From an uncultured Bacteroidales bacterium (lineage in GTDB: Bacteria > Bacteroidota > Bacteroidia > Bacteroidales > Bacteroidaceae): a stretch of DNA of 64,000 nt. Of this stretch, positions 50,794 through 61,032 are shown in pieces. The stretch spans positions 1 to 64,000 of the forward strand of contig CALKIW010000120.1 in the NCBI GenBank assembly GCA_937995875.1, in the 5' to 3' direction. The translations under genes were made by a program, and so were the position numbers. The notes beneath the pieces were generated by a model. It worked only from the letters and a program-made list of their open reading frames with translations, made no database searches and was not told the DNA's origin. Position 1 is the stretch's first letter, and every line of letters starts with the position of its first letter.

Positions 50794-52992
50794 ATGGAAA
50801 ACTTTCCTCTTGTTTTTTGGCTAATCCCAATAGCCTCTATTTGCGCGTTGGGCATGGCTTGGTACTTCTTCCGCAGTATGATGAAAGAAGACGAGGGCAC
50901 GCCCCGCATGATTGAAATAGCCGAATATGTACGCAGTGGCGCTATGGCCTATTTGAAGCAACAGTACAAGGTGGTGCTTATTGTCTTCATTGTTTTGGCA
51001 AGTATTTTTGCTGTTATGGCCTATGGCTTTAACGTTCAAAATCCTTGGGTGCCTTTCGCTTTCCTTACCGGCGGTTTCTTTAGTGGTCTTGCGGGTTTTT
51101 TCGGCATGAAAACGGCAACCTATGCCAGTGCCCGAACGGCAAATGCCGCCCGCCAGAGTTTGGATCGAGGACTCAAGATAGCTTTCCGCTCCGGTGCTGT
51201 GATGGGGCTTGTCGTTGTTGGACTCGGCTTGCTTGATATAGCGATATGGTTTTATGTCCTCACACGTTTCTATCATGGCGACAACACGGCACTCATCACC
51301 ATCACCACGACCATGCTTACCTTTGGTATGGGTGCTTCCACTCAGGCATTGTTTGCCCGTGTGGGTGGTGGCATCTACACCAAGGCGGCCGATGTAGGAG
51401 CTGACCTTGTGGGGAAAGTGGAGGCCAATATTCCTGAGGACGATCCTCGCAACCCTGCAACCATTGCCGATAATGTTGGTGACAATGTGGGCGACGTGGC
51501 AGGTATGGGAGCCGATCTGTACGAAAGTTACTGTGGCTCTATTCTGAGTACGGCAGCACTTGGAGCGACAGCCTTTGCAACGTCTGCCGGCGATATGCAG
51601 ATGCGTGCCGTCATAGCGCCCATGCTCATTGCGGCGGTGGGCGTGTTCCTCAGTCTGCTGGGTATCTATATGGTACGCACTAAGGAAGGCGCCACCATGA
51701 AAGACCTTTTACGTTCGTTGGGTGTGGGCACCAACACATCGGCTGCGCTTATTGCCGTAGCCACATTCGCTATCCTCTATCTGTTGAAGATGGAAAACTG
51801 GGTTGGCGTCAGCTTCTCTGTTATCAGTGGTCTTGCGGCAGGAGTGATTATCGGACAGGCCACCGAATATTATACTTCGCAGAGTTACAAGCCCACCCAA
51901 GCCATTTCAGAGGCGTCCAGAACAGGTGCAGCCACTGTTATCATCAAAGGAATCGGTACGGGCATGATTTCCACATGTGTGCCGGTGCTTACCATTTCGG
52001 TTGCCATCATGCTGAGCTTTCTATGTGCCAATGGTTTTGATATGAGCATGAGTGCGCAGAGCATACAGACCGGTTTGTATGGTATTGGTATCGCTGCAGT
52101 GGGAATGCTTTCTACTTTGGGCATCACATTGGCTACCGACGCTTACGGACCTATCGCTGATAATGCAGGTGGCAACGCCGAAATGTGTGAACTTGGGGAA
52201 GAAGTGCGCCATCGCACTGATGCCCTCGATGCTCTCGGCAACACCACAGCAGCTACCGGCAAGGGCTTTGCCATTGGCTCTGCTGCGCTCACGGCCTTGG
52301 CCCTTTTGGCATCTTATATTGAAGAAGTGAAAATTGCGATGCATCGCGTAGGCGACACGATGTACAATGTTGCCGGTGAAACGATAGATGCCGCTAATGC
52401 CACCATCCCCGATTTCATGAACTATTTTCAGGTGAATCTTATGAATCCGAAGGTGCTCGTTGGAGCATTTATCGGCGCGATGGCTGCTTTCTTGTTCTGC
52501 GGACTCACCATGGGAGCCGTTGGACGTGCAGCAGAAAAAATGGTGGATGAGGTGCGTCGGCAGTTCCACGAAATCAAGGGAATACTTGAAGGAACCGGCA
52601 CACCGGATTACGGCCGTTGTGTGGAAATATCAACATTGAGTGCTCAGCACGAGATGATACTTCCTTCACTGCTTGCCATTGCCATCCCCATCATAGTGGG
52701 TGTGGTGTTGGGTGTAGCTGGAGTGCTTGGCTTACTGGTTGGCGGATTGGCCGCCGGCTTTACGCTTGCGGTGTTCATGGCCAATTCCGGTGGAGCATGG
52801 GACAATGCCAAGAAATATGTTGAAGAAGGAAACTTCGGTGGCAAGGGCTCTGATAGTCATAAGGCTACGATTGTCGGCGATACGGTTGGCGACCCCTTTA
52901 AGGATACTTCCGGCCCATCGCTCAACATTCTCATCAAACTCATGTCTATGGTGAGCATTGTGATGGCAGGCCTCACGGTTGCCCTCGGATAG
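50794..52992 (+). CDS. hppA: membrane-bound ion-pumping pyrophosphatase
   Basis: Couples pyrophosphate hydrolysis to ion export across the inner membrane. 732 residues with about 16 hydrophobic segments. The catalytic motifs are complete: [21 protein letters not shown] (pyrophosphate/Mg site), [38 protein letters not shown] and [23 protein letters not shown]. The [15 protein letters not shown] stretch has Ala and Gly where K+-independent pumps have Lys and Thr, so this is the K+-dependent type. Members from Bacteroides and Prevotella are known that move Na+ alone or Na+ and H+ together; which applies here cannot be set by eye. Monocistronic. Confidence 0.94.
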   Translation: MENFPLVFWLIPIASICALGMAWYFFRSMMKEDEGTPRMIEIAEYVRSGAMAYLKQQYKVVLIVFIVLASIFAVMAYGFNVQNPWVPFAFLTGGFFSGLAGFFGMKTATYASARTANAARQSLDRGLKIAFRSGAVMGLVVVGLGLLDIAIWFYVLTRFYHGDNTALITITTTMLTFGMGASTQALFARVGGGIYTKAADVGADLVGKVEANIPEDDPRNPATIADNVGDNVGDVAGMGADLYESYCGSILSTAALGATAFATSAGDMQMRAVIAPMLIAAVGVFLSLLGIYMVRTKEGATMKDLLRSLGVGTNTSAALIAVATFAILYLLKMENWVGVSFSVISGLAAGVIIGQATEYYTSQSYKPTQAISEASRTGAATVIIKGIGTGMISTCVPVLTISVAIMLSFLCANGFDMSMSAQSIQTGLYGIGIAAVGMLSTLGITLATDAYGPIADNAGGNAEMCELGEEVRHRTDALDALGNTTAATGKGFAIGSAALTALALLASYIEEVKIAMHRVGDTMYNVAGETIDAANATIPDFMNYFQVNLMNPKVLVGAFIGAMAAFLFCGLTMGAVGRAAEKMVDEVRRQFHEIKGILEGTGTPDYGRCVEISTLSAQHEMILPSLLAIAIPIIVGVVLGVAGVLGLLVGGLAAGFTLAVFMANSGGAWDNAKKYVEEGNFGGKGSDSHKATIVGDTVGDPFKDTSGPSLNILIKLMSMVSIVMAGLTVALG

Positions 52993-53020
52993 TTTTCGGA
53001 AATATTCAGACAACGAAGGG

Positions 53021-53100
53021 TTGGAGAAGTGTAGACTTTCTGTTTGTGCCTCAAACGGTCAGCAAATAGAAAACCAGACTTCTCCAATGCTTTGTTTTTA
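53021..53100 (+). terminator. long hairpin after hppA
   Basis: TTGGAGAAGT (53021-53030) pairs with ACTTCTCCAA (53078-53087), and TTTCTGTTT with AAATAGAAA inside it, giving a long two-part stem, then TGCTTTGTTTTT. It stands between convergent hppA and the TrmH-type gene. Confidence 0.6.
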
Positions 53101-53898
53101 CGACTTTCTCAATTCCCAAAACGCTACTGCTGCCGCTGCTGCCACATTAAGTGAGTCCACGCCGTGAGCCATCGGTATGCGCACCACAGTGTCGGTTGCC
53201 GCTATCGCTTCTTGGGATAGTCCATCGCCTTCGGTCCCCATCACGATGGCAAGTTTGGGTTTGGTCTTCAACATTGGATCGTCGAGCGTTATAGAATTGT
53301 CGTCGAGTGCCATCGCCACCGTATGGAAATCCCACTGATGCAGCGTTTCTACTGTTCCGTCGAGCCAGGTCCAAGGCACTAAAAACACTGACCCCATCGA
53401 CACCCTCACCGATCTGCGGTTGAAAGGGTCGCACGACGTTCGAGTGAGCAACACCCCGTCGATACCCAGGGCTGCGGCCGAACGAAAGATTGCACCGATA
53501 TTGGTTGTGTCTACCACTCCATCAATCACCACTACTCTTGACGCCTCCCTGCACACATCTTCCATCGATGGACATTCTTTGCGACGCATGGCGCAGAGCA
53601 CGCCTCGTGTGAGCGTGTAGCCCGTGAGTTGTGCCAGAAGTTCGCGGCTGCCCGTATAGACGGGAATGTCTCCACATTGCATGATAATGTCGGCGGCGTC
53701 TCCGTTGATGTGTCGTTGTTCGCACAATAGGGATATCGGCTCATACCCGGCCTTCAGGGCAACGCGTATCACTTTGGGGCTTTCTGCGATGATGGTTCCT
53801 TCCTGAGGATGGAGTTTGTTGCGCAACTGATGGTCGGTGAGTTTGCAGAACACTCCGACGCCGGGATGGTCCAATGTGGTTATCTTGATAATAGGCAT
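53098..53898 (-). CDS. TrmH/SpoU-family RNA 2'-O-methyltransferase
   Basis: 266-residue SPOUT-fold methyltransferase for tRNA or 23S rRNA ribose. The three SpoU motifs are clear: RVVVIDGVVDTTNIGAIFRSAAALG (with the N..R of motif 1; VVD replaces the usual VxDP), LAIVMGTEGDGLSQE (motif 2), and RIPMAHGVDSLNVAAAAAVAFWE (motif 3). The first 100 residues form an L30e-like RNA-binding domain. RNA target unknown (RlmB/TsnR-like are the nearest types). It follows metH by 10 bases and is probably part of the metF-metH transcript. Confidence 0.88.
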   Translation of the reverse strand: MPIIKITTLDHPGVGVFCKLTDHQLRNKLHPQEGTIIAESPKVIRVALKAGYEPISLLCEQRHINGDAADIIMQCGDIPVYTGSRELLAQLTGYTLTRGVLCAMRRKECPSMEDVCREASRVVVIDGVVDTTNIGAIFRSAAALGIDGVLLTRTSCDPFNRRSVRVSMGSVFLVPWTWLDGTVETLHQWDFHTVAMALDDNSITLDDPMLKTKPKLAIVMGTEGDGLSQEAIAATDTVVRIPMAHGVDSLNVAAAAAVAFWELRKS

Positions 53899-53908
53899 GT
53901 GTTGTTTT

Positions 53909-56900
53909 TTACTTTATCTTCTGTTCTCCCACCACAAAATAGGTTGAATGTGGGGATGCCAGATAGAAACCGCAGGTAGAGGCTTGGGGATACATGGCAC
54001 CGTTTTCTGTCAGTTTGATGCCAATACGGCTTAGATTCAGGAGTTGATCTATTTTGAAAATCTGGAGCTGATCGGGCAGAGAGGGATAGCCTACGGCCGG
54101 TCGAATGCCCCGATAGGCAGCCGAAAACATCTGTTTTATGCTTAGATGTTCGTCGGGAGCATATCCCCAAAGTTCTTTTCTCACTTTAGCGTGCAGCCAT
54201 TCGCTTGTCGCTTCGACCAGCCGGTCGCAGATGCCTTGTAGGAGCAAGGCCTCGTATGAGCTGTCATCCCTCTTAAGGTTTTCCAATAGTTTGATAAGTT
54301 TTTCGGACAAGGTGATGGCAAAGCAACCGACATGGTCACCATATCCTTTGGGGGCAATAAAGTCGCACAAGGCGAGGTTATAGCCCGTCTTTCCGGCTTT
54401 CTTCTGACGAGGGGTGGGAATGACAATGTGATGATGGCAGGAATTGCAGCATCGTTCCGGCTCGTCAATCACGATGGAGACGTTATCGGAATACGCTTGA
54501 AAGAATCCGACAAGAGCCGTCATGGTCATACCCTCACGTGTCAGTGTGTTCAACAAAGCTTCTGCCTCTGCCTGAATATCTCTCGCCTCTTGTGATTGTT
54601 TTTGTACCTGCCAAAGATTTCTAAAGGAAATCCAGTTGATGTATGGACGTACCTCTGCAATGGGGATGCGCTCTAAGAGTTTCACTCCGGAGAACGACGG
54701 ACGGAAGATGGTCTCTTGGCCCCAATCTATGTTGATTCTCTTGATATTTTCCGAAGCCAGATTGCCCTTACGGGCTTTCTTGCCCTCATAATTGTTTCTC
54801 ATGCGTTCCTGTTCGCCCTTTAGTTTTTCGAGATATTCTTCACGTTCGTTGGTCAGCAGTTTATGGGCGATGATGGCGTCTTGAGAGGCATCCTTTACGT
54901 AGATGACGGGCCCTCGATATAGCGGTGCAATCTTTGTTGCCGTATGCAGGGCAGAGGTGGTTGCTCCTCCTATGAATAAAGGTTTTGTAATTCCTGCCTT
55001 GTTCAGTTCCGTTGCAACATTGCACATCTCGTTGAGCGACGGTGTGATTAGTCCGCTTAGGGCTATAAAGTCTGCTTCTTCGGATTTTGCGGCTTTCACA
55101 ATGCGTTCCGCTTCTACCATCACCCCTAAGTCCGTTACGTCAAAGTTGTTACAACTCAATACGATGGCTGTAATGTTTTTGCCTATATCGTGCACATCGC
55201 CCTTGACCGTTGCGACGAGAAATTTGCCCAGACTTCGCCCTGCATTTTTCTTTTGTTCGGTGATATACGGGTTTAGTATTTCCACAGCGGTCTTCATGGT
55301 GCGTGCGGATTTCACCACTTGCGGAAGGAACATTTTGCCTTCCCCAAAGAGGTCTCCAACAAGGGTCATGCCTTCCATCAGCGGTCCGTCGATAATGGCT
55401 TGTGGCGAATCGTAGACCGAAAGAGCTTCCAGCAAATCATTTTTCAAATGTTTGGTTTCTCCAAATTGTAGTGCATATACCAATCGCTCTTGCAAGGACA
55501 TGGAGGCTAATTGGGTATCTGAAGTGGGCTCCGTAACCTTTCTGTCAGCGTATTTGCCTGCAACTTCGATAAGTTGCTCCTCTGCGTCCTCCGTTCGGCA
55601 GAGAATGGTATCCTCCAACACTTTCAACAGCTCTTGGGGAATGTTGTCATACATCACCCTTGTGGCAGGATTGAGAATGGCCATGTCAAGTCCCGCCTCG
55701 ATGGCATGATAGAGGAACACTGCGTGCATGGCTTCGCGAAGGTAGTTGTTTCCCCGGAAAGCAAAGGAAAGGTTGCTCACGCCGCCACTTACCTTTACAC
55801 CCGGCAAATGTCGGTGTATCCATCGGGTGGCTTCAATGAAGTCTATGGCATAGCGCCGGTGCTCTTTGATTCCCGTTGCAATGGTCAGAACATTCGGGTC
55901 GAATATGATGTCTTCGGGACGTATGCCCACTTTTTGAGTAAGCAAGTTGAAGGCGCGTTGGCAGATGGCTGTTTTTCGTTCGAAGGTGACAGCTTGTCCC
56001 TGTTCGTCAAAGGCCATCACCACCATAGCAACACCATATTGTTTCAGGATAGCAGCTTTGCGCAGAAACTCTTGCTCGCCCTCTTTCAGAGAAATGGAGT
56101 TTACGATGGCCTTGCCCTGAATGCACTTCAAAGCTTCTTCTACGACATGAAACTGCGACGAGTCTATCATCCAGGGAATACGGGAAATTTCCGGGTCGGA
56201 CGCCATGAGGTTGATGAAATGTTTCATCTCCTGAGCGGAATCCAACATTCCATCGTCCATATTGATGTCAAGAATCATTGCGCCGTCTTCCACTTGTTTT
56301 CGGGCAATGCTCAAAGCCTCTTCGTATTGCTTTTCATTGATGAGGCGGAGGAATTTTCTGCTGCCTGCCACGTTGCATCGCTCACCCACATTGATAAAAA
56401 CGTCCGGACTGGCATGGAAAGCATCTAATCCGGCAAGCCAAGCAGTTTTGGCTTTCTTCAGCACTCTGGGATTGTCGGCGGCTTGCACTTCATCGGCTAT
56501 GCGTGCAATATGTTGAGGAGTGCTGCCGCAACATCCACCTACGATATTTAGCAATCCGTCGTCCAGAAATCCCCGCACATAAGACGCCATGCTGTCGGGG
56601 CTTTCGCTGTATTCTCCCATCTCGTCCGGCAGCCCTGCATTTGGATATGTGCAGACGTAAAAAGGACAGGATTCTGACAGCTGCTTGAGAAAAGGTCGGA
56701 GTTGAGCTGGTCCGAACGAACAGTTTATGCCTATAGCCAACGGATTGGCATAGGACACGGTGGCTACGAACGCTTCTAAATTTTGCCCGGCCAGCATACG
56801 GCCGGCAGCGTCGGCAATGGTCACAGACACGATAATGGGGACACGGCGGAATGTTTGAGAGAAGGCGTCTTCTGCCGCACGAAGTGCAGCTTTCACGTTA

Positions 56901-57451
56901 AGGGTGTCAAATACGGTTTCTATAAGGAGCAGGTCTATCCCGGCTTCGACCAATGCAGTCATCTGTTCGTTATAGGCTTCTCTGAGTTGGTCGTAGCTGA
57001 TTGATCGCGATGCCGGGTCGTCCATATTCTGAGACATGGAGGCAGTCTTCCCGGTCGGCCCTATGGATCCTGCAACAAAACGTGGCTTGTCCGGAGTAAG
57101 CGCCGTCATTCTGTCGGCCTCCTCGCGGGCGAGTTTTGCTGCCGCACGGTTTATTTCCGCAACGTATTCCTGCATGCCGTATTCCTCTTGGGAGATGGCT
57201 TGCGCGTTGAAGGTATTGGTCTCTATGATGTCGGCCCCTGCCTCCAAATAATGGCGGTGAATCTCTCTAATGGTGTCGGGCTCGGTTAAGCATAGCAAGT
57301 CATTATTGCCCTTCAATCGTACGGACCAGTCTTTAAACAGCTTGCCTCTAAAAGAGTCTTCATCGAGTGAAAGGTGCTGAATCATTACTCCCATCGAGCC
57401 ATCAAGTACCATAACCCGATGTCTTAATATATTCGCGATGTCATCTCCCAT
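53909..57451 (-). CDS. metH: cobalamin-dependent methionine synthase
   Basis: Transfers methyl from methyltetrahydrofolate via B12 to homocysteine. The 1180 residues hold all modules: the homocysteine domain (about 5-325, zinc cysteines in GINCSFG and VGGCCGSTP), the pterin domain (about 345-615, INVGERCNVAGSRKF, ILDINMDDGMLDS), cap and B12 domains (about 640-880, VKGDVHDIGKN with the cobalt-binding His near 752, SGLITPSLNEM), and the activation domain (about 905-1180, RPAVGYPSLPDQ). It starts one base after the metF stop. No B12 riboswitch is evident upstream. It makes methionine with MetF. Confidence 0.97.
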   Translation of the reverse strand: MGDDIANILRHRVMVLDGSMGVMIQHLSLDEDSFRGKLFKDWSVRLKGNNDLLCLTEPDTIREIHRHYLEAGADIIETNTFNAQAISQEEYGMQEYVAEINRAAAKLAREEADRMTALTPDKPRFVAGSIGPTGKTASMSQNMDDPASRSISYDQLREAYNEQMTALVEAGIDLLLIETVFDTLNVKAALRAAEDAFSQTFRRVPIIVSVTIADAAGRMLAGQNLEAFVATVSYANPLAIGINCSFGPAQLRPFLKQLSESCPFYVCTYPNAGLPDEMGEYSESPDSMASYVRGFLDDGLLNIVGGCCGSTPQHIARIADEVQAADNPRVLKKAKTAWLAGLDAFHASPDVFINVGERCNVAGSRKFLRLINEKQYEEALSIARKQVEDGAMILDINMDDGMLDSAQEMKHFINLMASDPEISRIPWMIDSSQFHVVEEALKCIQGKAIVNSISLKEGEQEFLRKAAILKQYGVAMVVMAFDEQGQAVTFERKTAICQRAFNLLTQKVGIRPEDIIFDPNVLTIATGIKEHRRYAIDFIEATRWIHRHLPGVKVSGGVSNLSFAFRGNNYLREAMHAVFLYHAIEAGLDMAILNPATRVMYDNIPQELLKVLEDTILCRTEDAEEQLIEVAGKYADRKVTEPTSDTQLASMSLQERLVYALQFGETKHLKNDLLEALSVYDSPQAIIDGPLMEGMTLVGDLFGEGKMFLPQVVKSARTMKTAVEILNPYITEQKKNAGRSLGKFLVATVKGDVHDIGKNITAIVLSCNNFDVTDLGVMVEAERIVKAAKSEEADFIALSGLITPSLNEMCNVATELNKAGITKPLFIGGATTSALHTATKIAPLYRGPVIYVKDASQDAIIAHKLLTNEREEYLEKLKGEQERMRNNYEGKKARKGNLASENIKRINIDWGQETIFRPSFSGVKLLERIPIAEVRPYINWISFRNLWQVQKQSQEARDIQAEAEALLNTLTREGMTMTALVGFFQAYSDNVSIVIDEPERCCNSCHHHIVIPTPRQKKAGKTGYNLALCDFIAPKGYGDHVGCFAITLSEKLIKLLENLKRDDSSYEALLLQGICDRLVEATSEWLHAKVRKELWGYAPDEHLSIKQMFSAAYRGIRPAVGYPSLPDQLQIFKIDQLLNLSRIGIKLTENGAMYPQASTCGFYLASPHSTYFVVGEQKIK

Positions 57452-57452
57452 T

Positions 57453-58406
57453 TTAAAACACTCTTTTTGCTATTTGCTGAACGCTTGCCGTTGCATTCAC
57501 GGTGTAAAAGTGAATACTCGGAACATGATGCTCCTTGAGTTCCCTGGCCTGACTGATGCCCCATTCTATGCCTAATGCCTTAACCTCATCGTTATTCTGA
57601 CACTTGATGAGTTCCTCCGATAGGTCGTTGGGAAAATCGATGTGGAACACTTTGGGCAACAATGACAACTGTGAGAAGCTGGTCAAGGGCTTGATACCCG
57701 GAATGATAGGCACGGTGATGCCGATATTGCGACAACGCCTTACGAAGTCAAAGTATTTTTGGTTGTCAAAAAACATTTGCGTAATGATATATGATGCCCC
57801 TTGTGCGACTTTCTCCTTGAGATAGGCCAAATCGGTCTCTAAATTCATGGCTTCCTCATGTTTTTCCGGATAGCCGGCCACACCATAGCAGAATTTATTG
57901 GATAATGGGTCGGTCTGTGTGCCGTCAGTCATTTTTCCTTCATTGAAGTCGTTTACTTGTTTGCATAAATCTATGGCATGCAGATGGCCTTTGTTTACAG
58001 CCCTGAACTGATTGAAGCCTCTTTCCCTGTCGCCACGAAGCACAAGGATATCTTCTATACCCAAATAGTTAAGGTCTATCAACTGGTTTTCAATTTCCTG
58101 TTTCGTAAAGCCGGAACAGATAATATGGGGGACGGTGGGAACTTTGTAACGCCCTTTCAACGCAGAGGCAACTGCTACGGAGCCGGGACGCTTCTGTATT
58201 GTATTGCTGGTAAAAATTCCATCTTCAATTTCCAGAAACACCTGCTCCGTTCGGTGTGTGGTGATGTTGATATAGGCGGGTGAAAATTCCATCAGTTTGT
58301 CTATATTCCGAAAAATGCCTTGAATACTTTTTCCTCGTAATGGTGGAAGTACTTCTATGGAAAATGCCGTCTCTTTATTATCTTTCAAAAAACTCCTTAA
58401 ACTCAT
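57453..58406 (-). CDS. metF: 5,10-methylenetetrahydrofolate reductase
   Basis: Flavin-dependent reductase making 5-methyltetrahydrofolate for MetH. 317-residue TIM barrel with the N-terminal FSIEVLPPLRGKSI, THRTEQVF, an ILVLRGDRERGF strand-loop, FCYGVAGYPEKHEEA, YIITQMFFDNQKYFDFV and PIIPGIKPLTSFSQL motifs. EVLPP in place of EFFPP is seen in Bacteroidota homologues. It is first in the metF-metH-(trmH) operon, with a promoter-like box 20 bases upstream. Confidence 0.95.
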   Translation of the reverse strand: MSLRSFLKDNKETAFSIEVLPPLRGKSIQGIFRNIDKLMEFSPAYINITTHRTEQVFLEIEDGIFTSNTIQKRPGSVAVASALKGRYKVPTVPHIICSGFTKQEIENQLIDLNYLGIEDILVLRGDRERGFNQFRAVNKGHLHAIDLCKQVNDFNEGKMTDGTQTDPLSNKFCYGVAGYPEKHEEAMNLETDLAYLKEKVAQGASYIITQMFFDNQKYFDFVRRCRNIGITVPIIPGIKPLTSFSQLSLLPKVFHIDFPNDLSEELIKCQNNDEVKALGIEWGISQARELKEHHVPSIHFYTVNATASVQQIAKRVF

Positions 58407-58426
58407 ATTTACTTACAATCTGTTTA

Positions 58427-58434
58427 CAAAATTA
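58427..58434 (-). promoter_or_regulatory. -7 box for metF
   Basis: TAATTTTG on the minus strand, 20 bases before the metF ATG, leaving almost no leader. That argues against a cobalamin or SAM riboswitch here. No -33 box was found. The 58435-58684 gap has no other gene. Confidence 0.45.
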
Positions 58435-58684
58435 ACTTAAAAGAATGATATCATTTAGGAGATTAGCGTATTTTAACATTATTTGGCCTGATAAAGTATC
58501 AATATGCGTATGGCATACGGAAAAGGCTATAATCTATATGATTATAAACATTATCGTAGTGAGGTTGTTTGGGTGTGTTTGTGTTTTTATGACTATCCGG
58601 TCTTAGTATGTATCAGCCTTGTTAGGGCTAATTTTGGGCAGATATTGGTAGTGTGGTATTATAGTTTTGGCAGATAGGAGGCTT

Positions 58685-59845
58685 TTACCATGTGTTGAAT
58701 TTTGTGATGTTGCGTGCCATCACTTTTGAAGTTCGGTCTTCTTTGGGCGTAAAGGGCATGAAACCTTCCGAAAGTCTGAGAATATTATGCAGCACGGTCA
58801 TGAGGCGGGCGGAGAATTCCCTGATGTCCAAGAGTTTTACCAGTTCGTTGAGTCTGTCTTCATCCATATTGTTGAAGCGTAAGGACGTATAGATGTTGGC
58901 CAAATGACGAAGTGGCGTCTGGTGGCGTTCCAGTTCGTATTTAAAATTCAGAAGCTCGATGCACAATATCCGCTCATTGATTTCTGTTTCCTTAATAGAT
59001 GCAGAAAGTTTGGCTTTCAGCGTTGAACTTTTAAAGCATAGTGCATCGGATTGAAGGTCTCCTTGAAGATAATTTTGGTTGCGGGGGAATCGGTCTATTT
59101 CTTCTATAGCAATTTCCGGAACTTGATACTGCAATCTCTCCAATCCTTTGATGATGTATTCGGTAATGAGTTCCTCGTCGGCATAGAGCATGATTCTGCG
59201 CCATTCGAGTGCTGAAAGTTGCTCCAATCGTCCTTTAACGGAGGTGCAATGTTTATGGTCGAACAACACTTCTTTGTCTATGCCAAGCTGGAGGAGGTTG
59301 CCGATAACCTCAGTAGATGTAGGAGAAAGTAGTAAACGAGCATTGGTGTCGATTACTTTCTGATACAGTTTGAGCATCAAGTCGCACATTTGCTCAAACG
59401 ACACTTGACTGGTCAGTACCGGGTTTTTGATGAGAACATAGTGCTTGTTCCAATCCAACTGTTTGAAAGTGCCAAATTCTAATTTACTGCACAGATGTAT
59501 GGCAGAGGCTTTTTGTATGGCGGTTTTCTGAAATTTATAGTTGTAAGTCGTCTTGTATTTCTTGGCGATCCAGGGTTGTAGTCCCCCAAAAAGGGTGTAA
59601 ACGGTTGGGATGTGAAGCTTGTATGCCTTGTGCAGGAGCTTGATGGAGGCCATGTTCCAGCAACCGAGTACGTGGATAATGTCGTATTTGGAAAGAGTGG
59701 CGGCATCTATGCTGTGTGCCGACGCGTGCAAGTCTACATCTGCAAAGTCTTCCAAGCCATGTGCTAAACGTGTGGATAGCTCGTGATTGATGGCGACGGC
59801 ATCAATTTTTGGAGGGATGAATATGAGAACTTTAAGCCGGTCCAT
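58685..59845 (-). CDS. glycosyltransferase-like protein of unknown function
   Basis: 386 residues. The N-terminal 130 residues resemble the acceptor-side Rossmann domain of GT-B enzymes (KVLIFIPPKID, HELSTRLAHGLEDF, YDIIHVLGCWN, PTVYTLFGGLQPW), but the donor-binding half of a normal GT4 is not recognisable. The rest is helical and charged, including a long segment around 250-330 (KAKLSASIKETEINERIL). It may be a degenerate or single-domain GT relative, or a partner of the transferase just upstream (five-base gap). The two follow lysA on one strand. Confidence 0.6.
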   Translation of the reverse strand: MDRLKVLIFIPPKIDAVAINHELSTRLAHGLEDFADVDLHASAHSIDAATLSKYDIIHVLGCWNMASIKLLHKAYKLHIPTVYTLFGGLQPWIAKKYKTTYNYKFQKTAIQKASAIHLCSKLEFGTFKQLDWNKHYVLIKNPVLTSQVSFEQMCDLMLKLYQKVIDTNARLLLSPTSTEVIGNLLQLGIDKEVLFDHKHCTSVKGRLEQLSALEWRRIMLYADEELITEYIIKGLERLQYQVPEIAIEEIDRFPRNQNYLQGDLQSDALCFKSSTLKAKLSASIKETEINERILCIELLNFKYELERHQTPLRHLANIYTSLRFNNMDEDRLNELVKLLDIREFSARLMTVLHNILRLSEGFMPFTPKEDRTSKVMARNITKFNTW

Positions 59846-59850
59846 AGCAT

Positions 59851-61032
59851 TTACAACTTATGTGTTGTGAAGTCATATTTATTGGCAAAACGATAGCGAA
59901 TCATATAGTTTAGGTTGTGCCAAACCTGTGTAACCTCGAAGAACAGGGCTTGTAATACAGAAATGTCTTCCCCGAAATTCTTTAATGCCCTATGACAGAG
60001 CACTCCTCTGAAGACGAGAGCCGTGAGCAAGGCGGCGATGGATGCGCCAAGCAAAATCCAGTTGGGGGTTATTGCGGCATAGGCTATGGTAGCGATACAG
60101 CCCAGATAGGTAATGTGTAGTGTCAGTTGGTCTATATTGTAAAGCCAACGGTGTGGGGTGCTGCGTTGTAGAAATTTTCTGGATTCCAGATAGAACAAAT
60201 GCCTGTTGAGCCAAGTCTTGTCGGAAGGAGTGTCTTCTATGAGCCACGCTTCATCAGAGGTCTCCAATGCTGTGGAGTCTTCTTTTGCATATTTATTAAC
60301 GAGAAAGTCGTATTCCCCACGTGTTAGGTGAAGATTACCGAGGAAGCCTGCGTTTTCGAGAAATTCGCTTTTCCGTAGCAGCAGGTTATAGCTGGTATTG
60401 CGATAGGCATGTCCTTTGCTGGCTTCGCGCATGAGATAAAAAGCGTTGTGAAGTCGTTCGAAGCGACGGAAGGGAGAGGTGGAGTTTTCATAATTGCCAT
60501 AACCTATAACAAGATTATTGCCGTTGTTGCAATGGCGGGCCATCTTGCTGAGCCATTGGTTGGAAGAGGGACGACAAGACGCTTCGGTGACCATTACCCA
60601 ATCGTATTTGGCCGCTTTGATGCCCAGGGTTATGGCGAGTTTCTTTCTGCTGACGTATCTCGAAGATTTTGGAATATGCGTTACATATATCTCAGCATGA
60701 GATTCCGCCATGTTACTGTGGCTGAGAGTGCGGCTGATGATTTCTTCTGCATCATGATCTTTCTGTTCGGTAACGATGATAACTTGATAACCTGATGGAT
60801 AGTTTTGCCGGAGAAAAAAAGGAAGAGTCTTCTCCAATCTGTTGGCATTGTCGTAGGGGGTGAGAATCAACGAGATGGGAGGTGATGCAGTGGAGTTCTC
60901 AAGATCGGCATCGTCGTGTTGTTGTTTTTTTCTAAATCTGAAAAAGGGATTGAGCATTGGAGTGAGAATGCCCAACAGGATAAGCACTAAGCTTGCGATG
61001 AGGGTTGTATTGTCGAATGAAAGTGCATTCAT
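59851..61032 (-). CDS. membrane-associated family 2 glycosyltransferase
   Basis: 393 residues from the ATG at 61032, which overlaps the lysA stop by four bases (ATGA). An N-terminal transmembrane helix (TTLIASLVLILLGILTPML) leads to a GT2 domain: SLILTPYDNANRLEKTLPFF, YQVIIVTEQKDHDAEEI and DWVMVTEASCRPSS. Canonical DxD residues are not obvious (MVTEASC stands at that site). Two or three C-terminal hydrophobic segments (about 300-345) suggest a membrane-embedded end. It could elongate a surface glycan. An alternative ATG lies four codons upstream at 61044. Confidence 0.75.
   Translation of the reverse strand: MNALSFDNTTLIASLVLILLGILTPMLNPFFRFRKKQQHDDADLENSTASPPISLILTPYDNANRLEKTLPFFLRQNYPSGYQVIIVTEQKDHDAEEIISRTLSHSNMAESHAEIYVTHIPKSSRYVSRKKLAITLGIKAAKYDWVMVTEASCRPSSNQWLSKMARHCNNGNNLVIGYGNYENSTSPFRRFERLHNAFYLMREASKGHAYRNTSYNLLLRKSEFLENAGFLGNLHLTRGEYDFLVNKYAKEDSTALETSDEAWLIEDTPSDKTWLNRHLFYLESRKFLQRSTPHRWLYNIDQLTLHITYLGCIATIAYAAITPNWILLGASIAALLTALVFRGVLCHRALKNFGEDISVLQALFFEVTQVWHNLNYMIRYRFANKYDFTTHKL

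Noticed and set aside
58407..58684. Cobalamin or SAM riboswitch upstream of metF-metH
   Set aside because: A promoter-like box lies only 20 bases before metF, and no B12-box or SAM-I-like pairing was seen in the 278-base gap.
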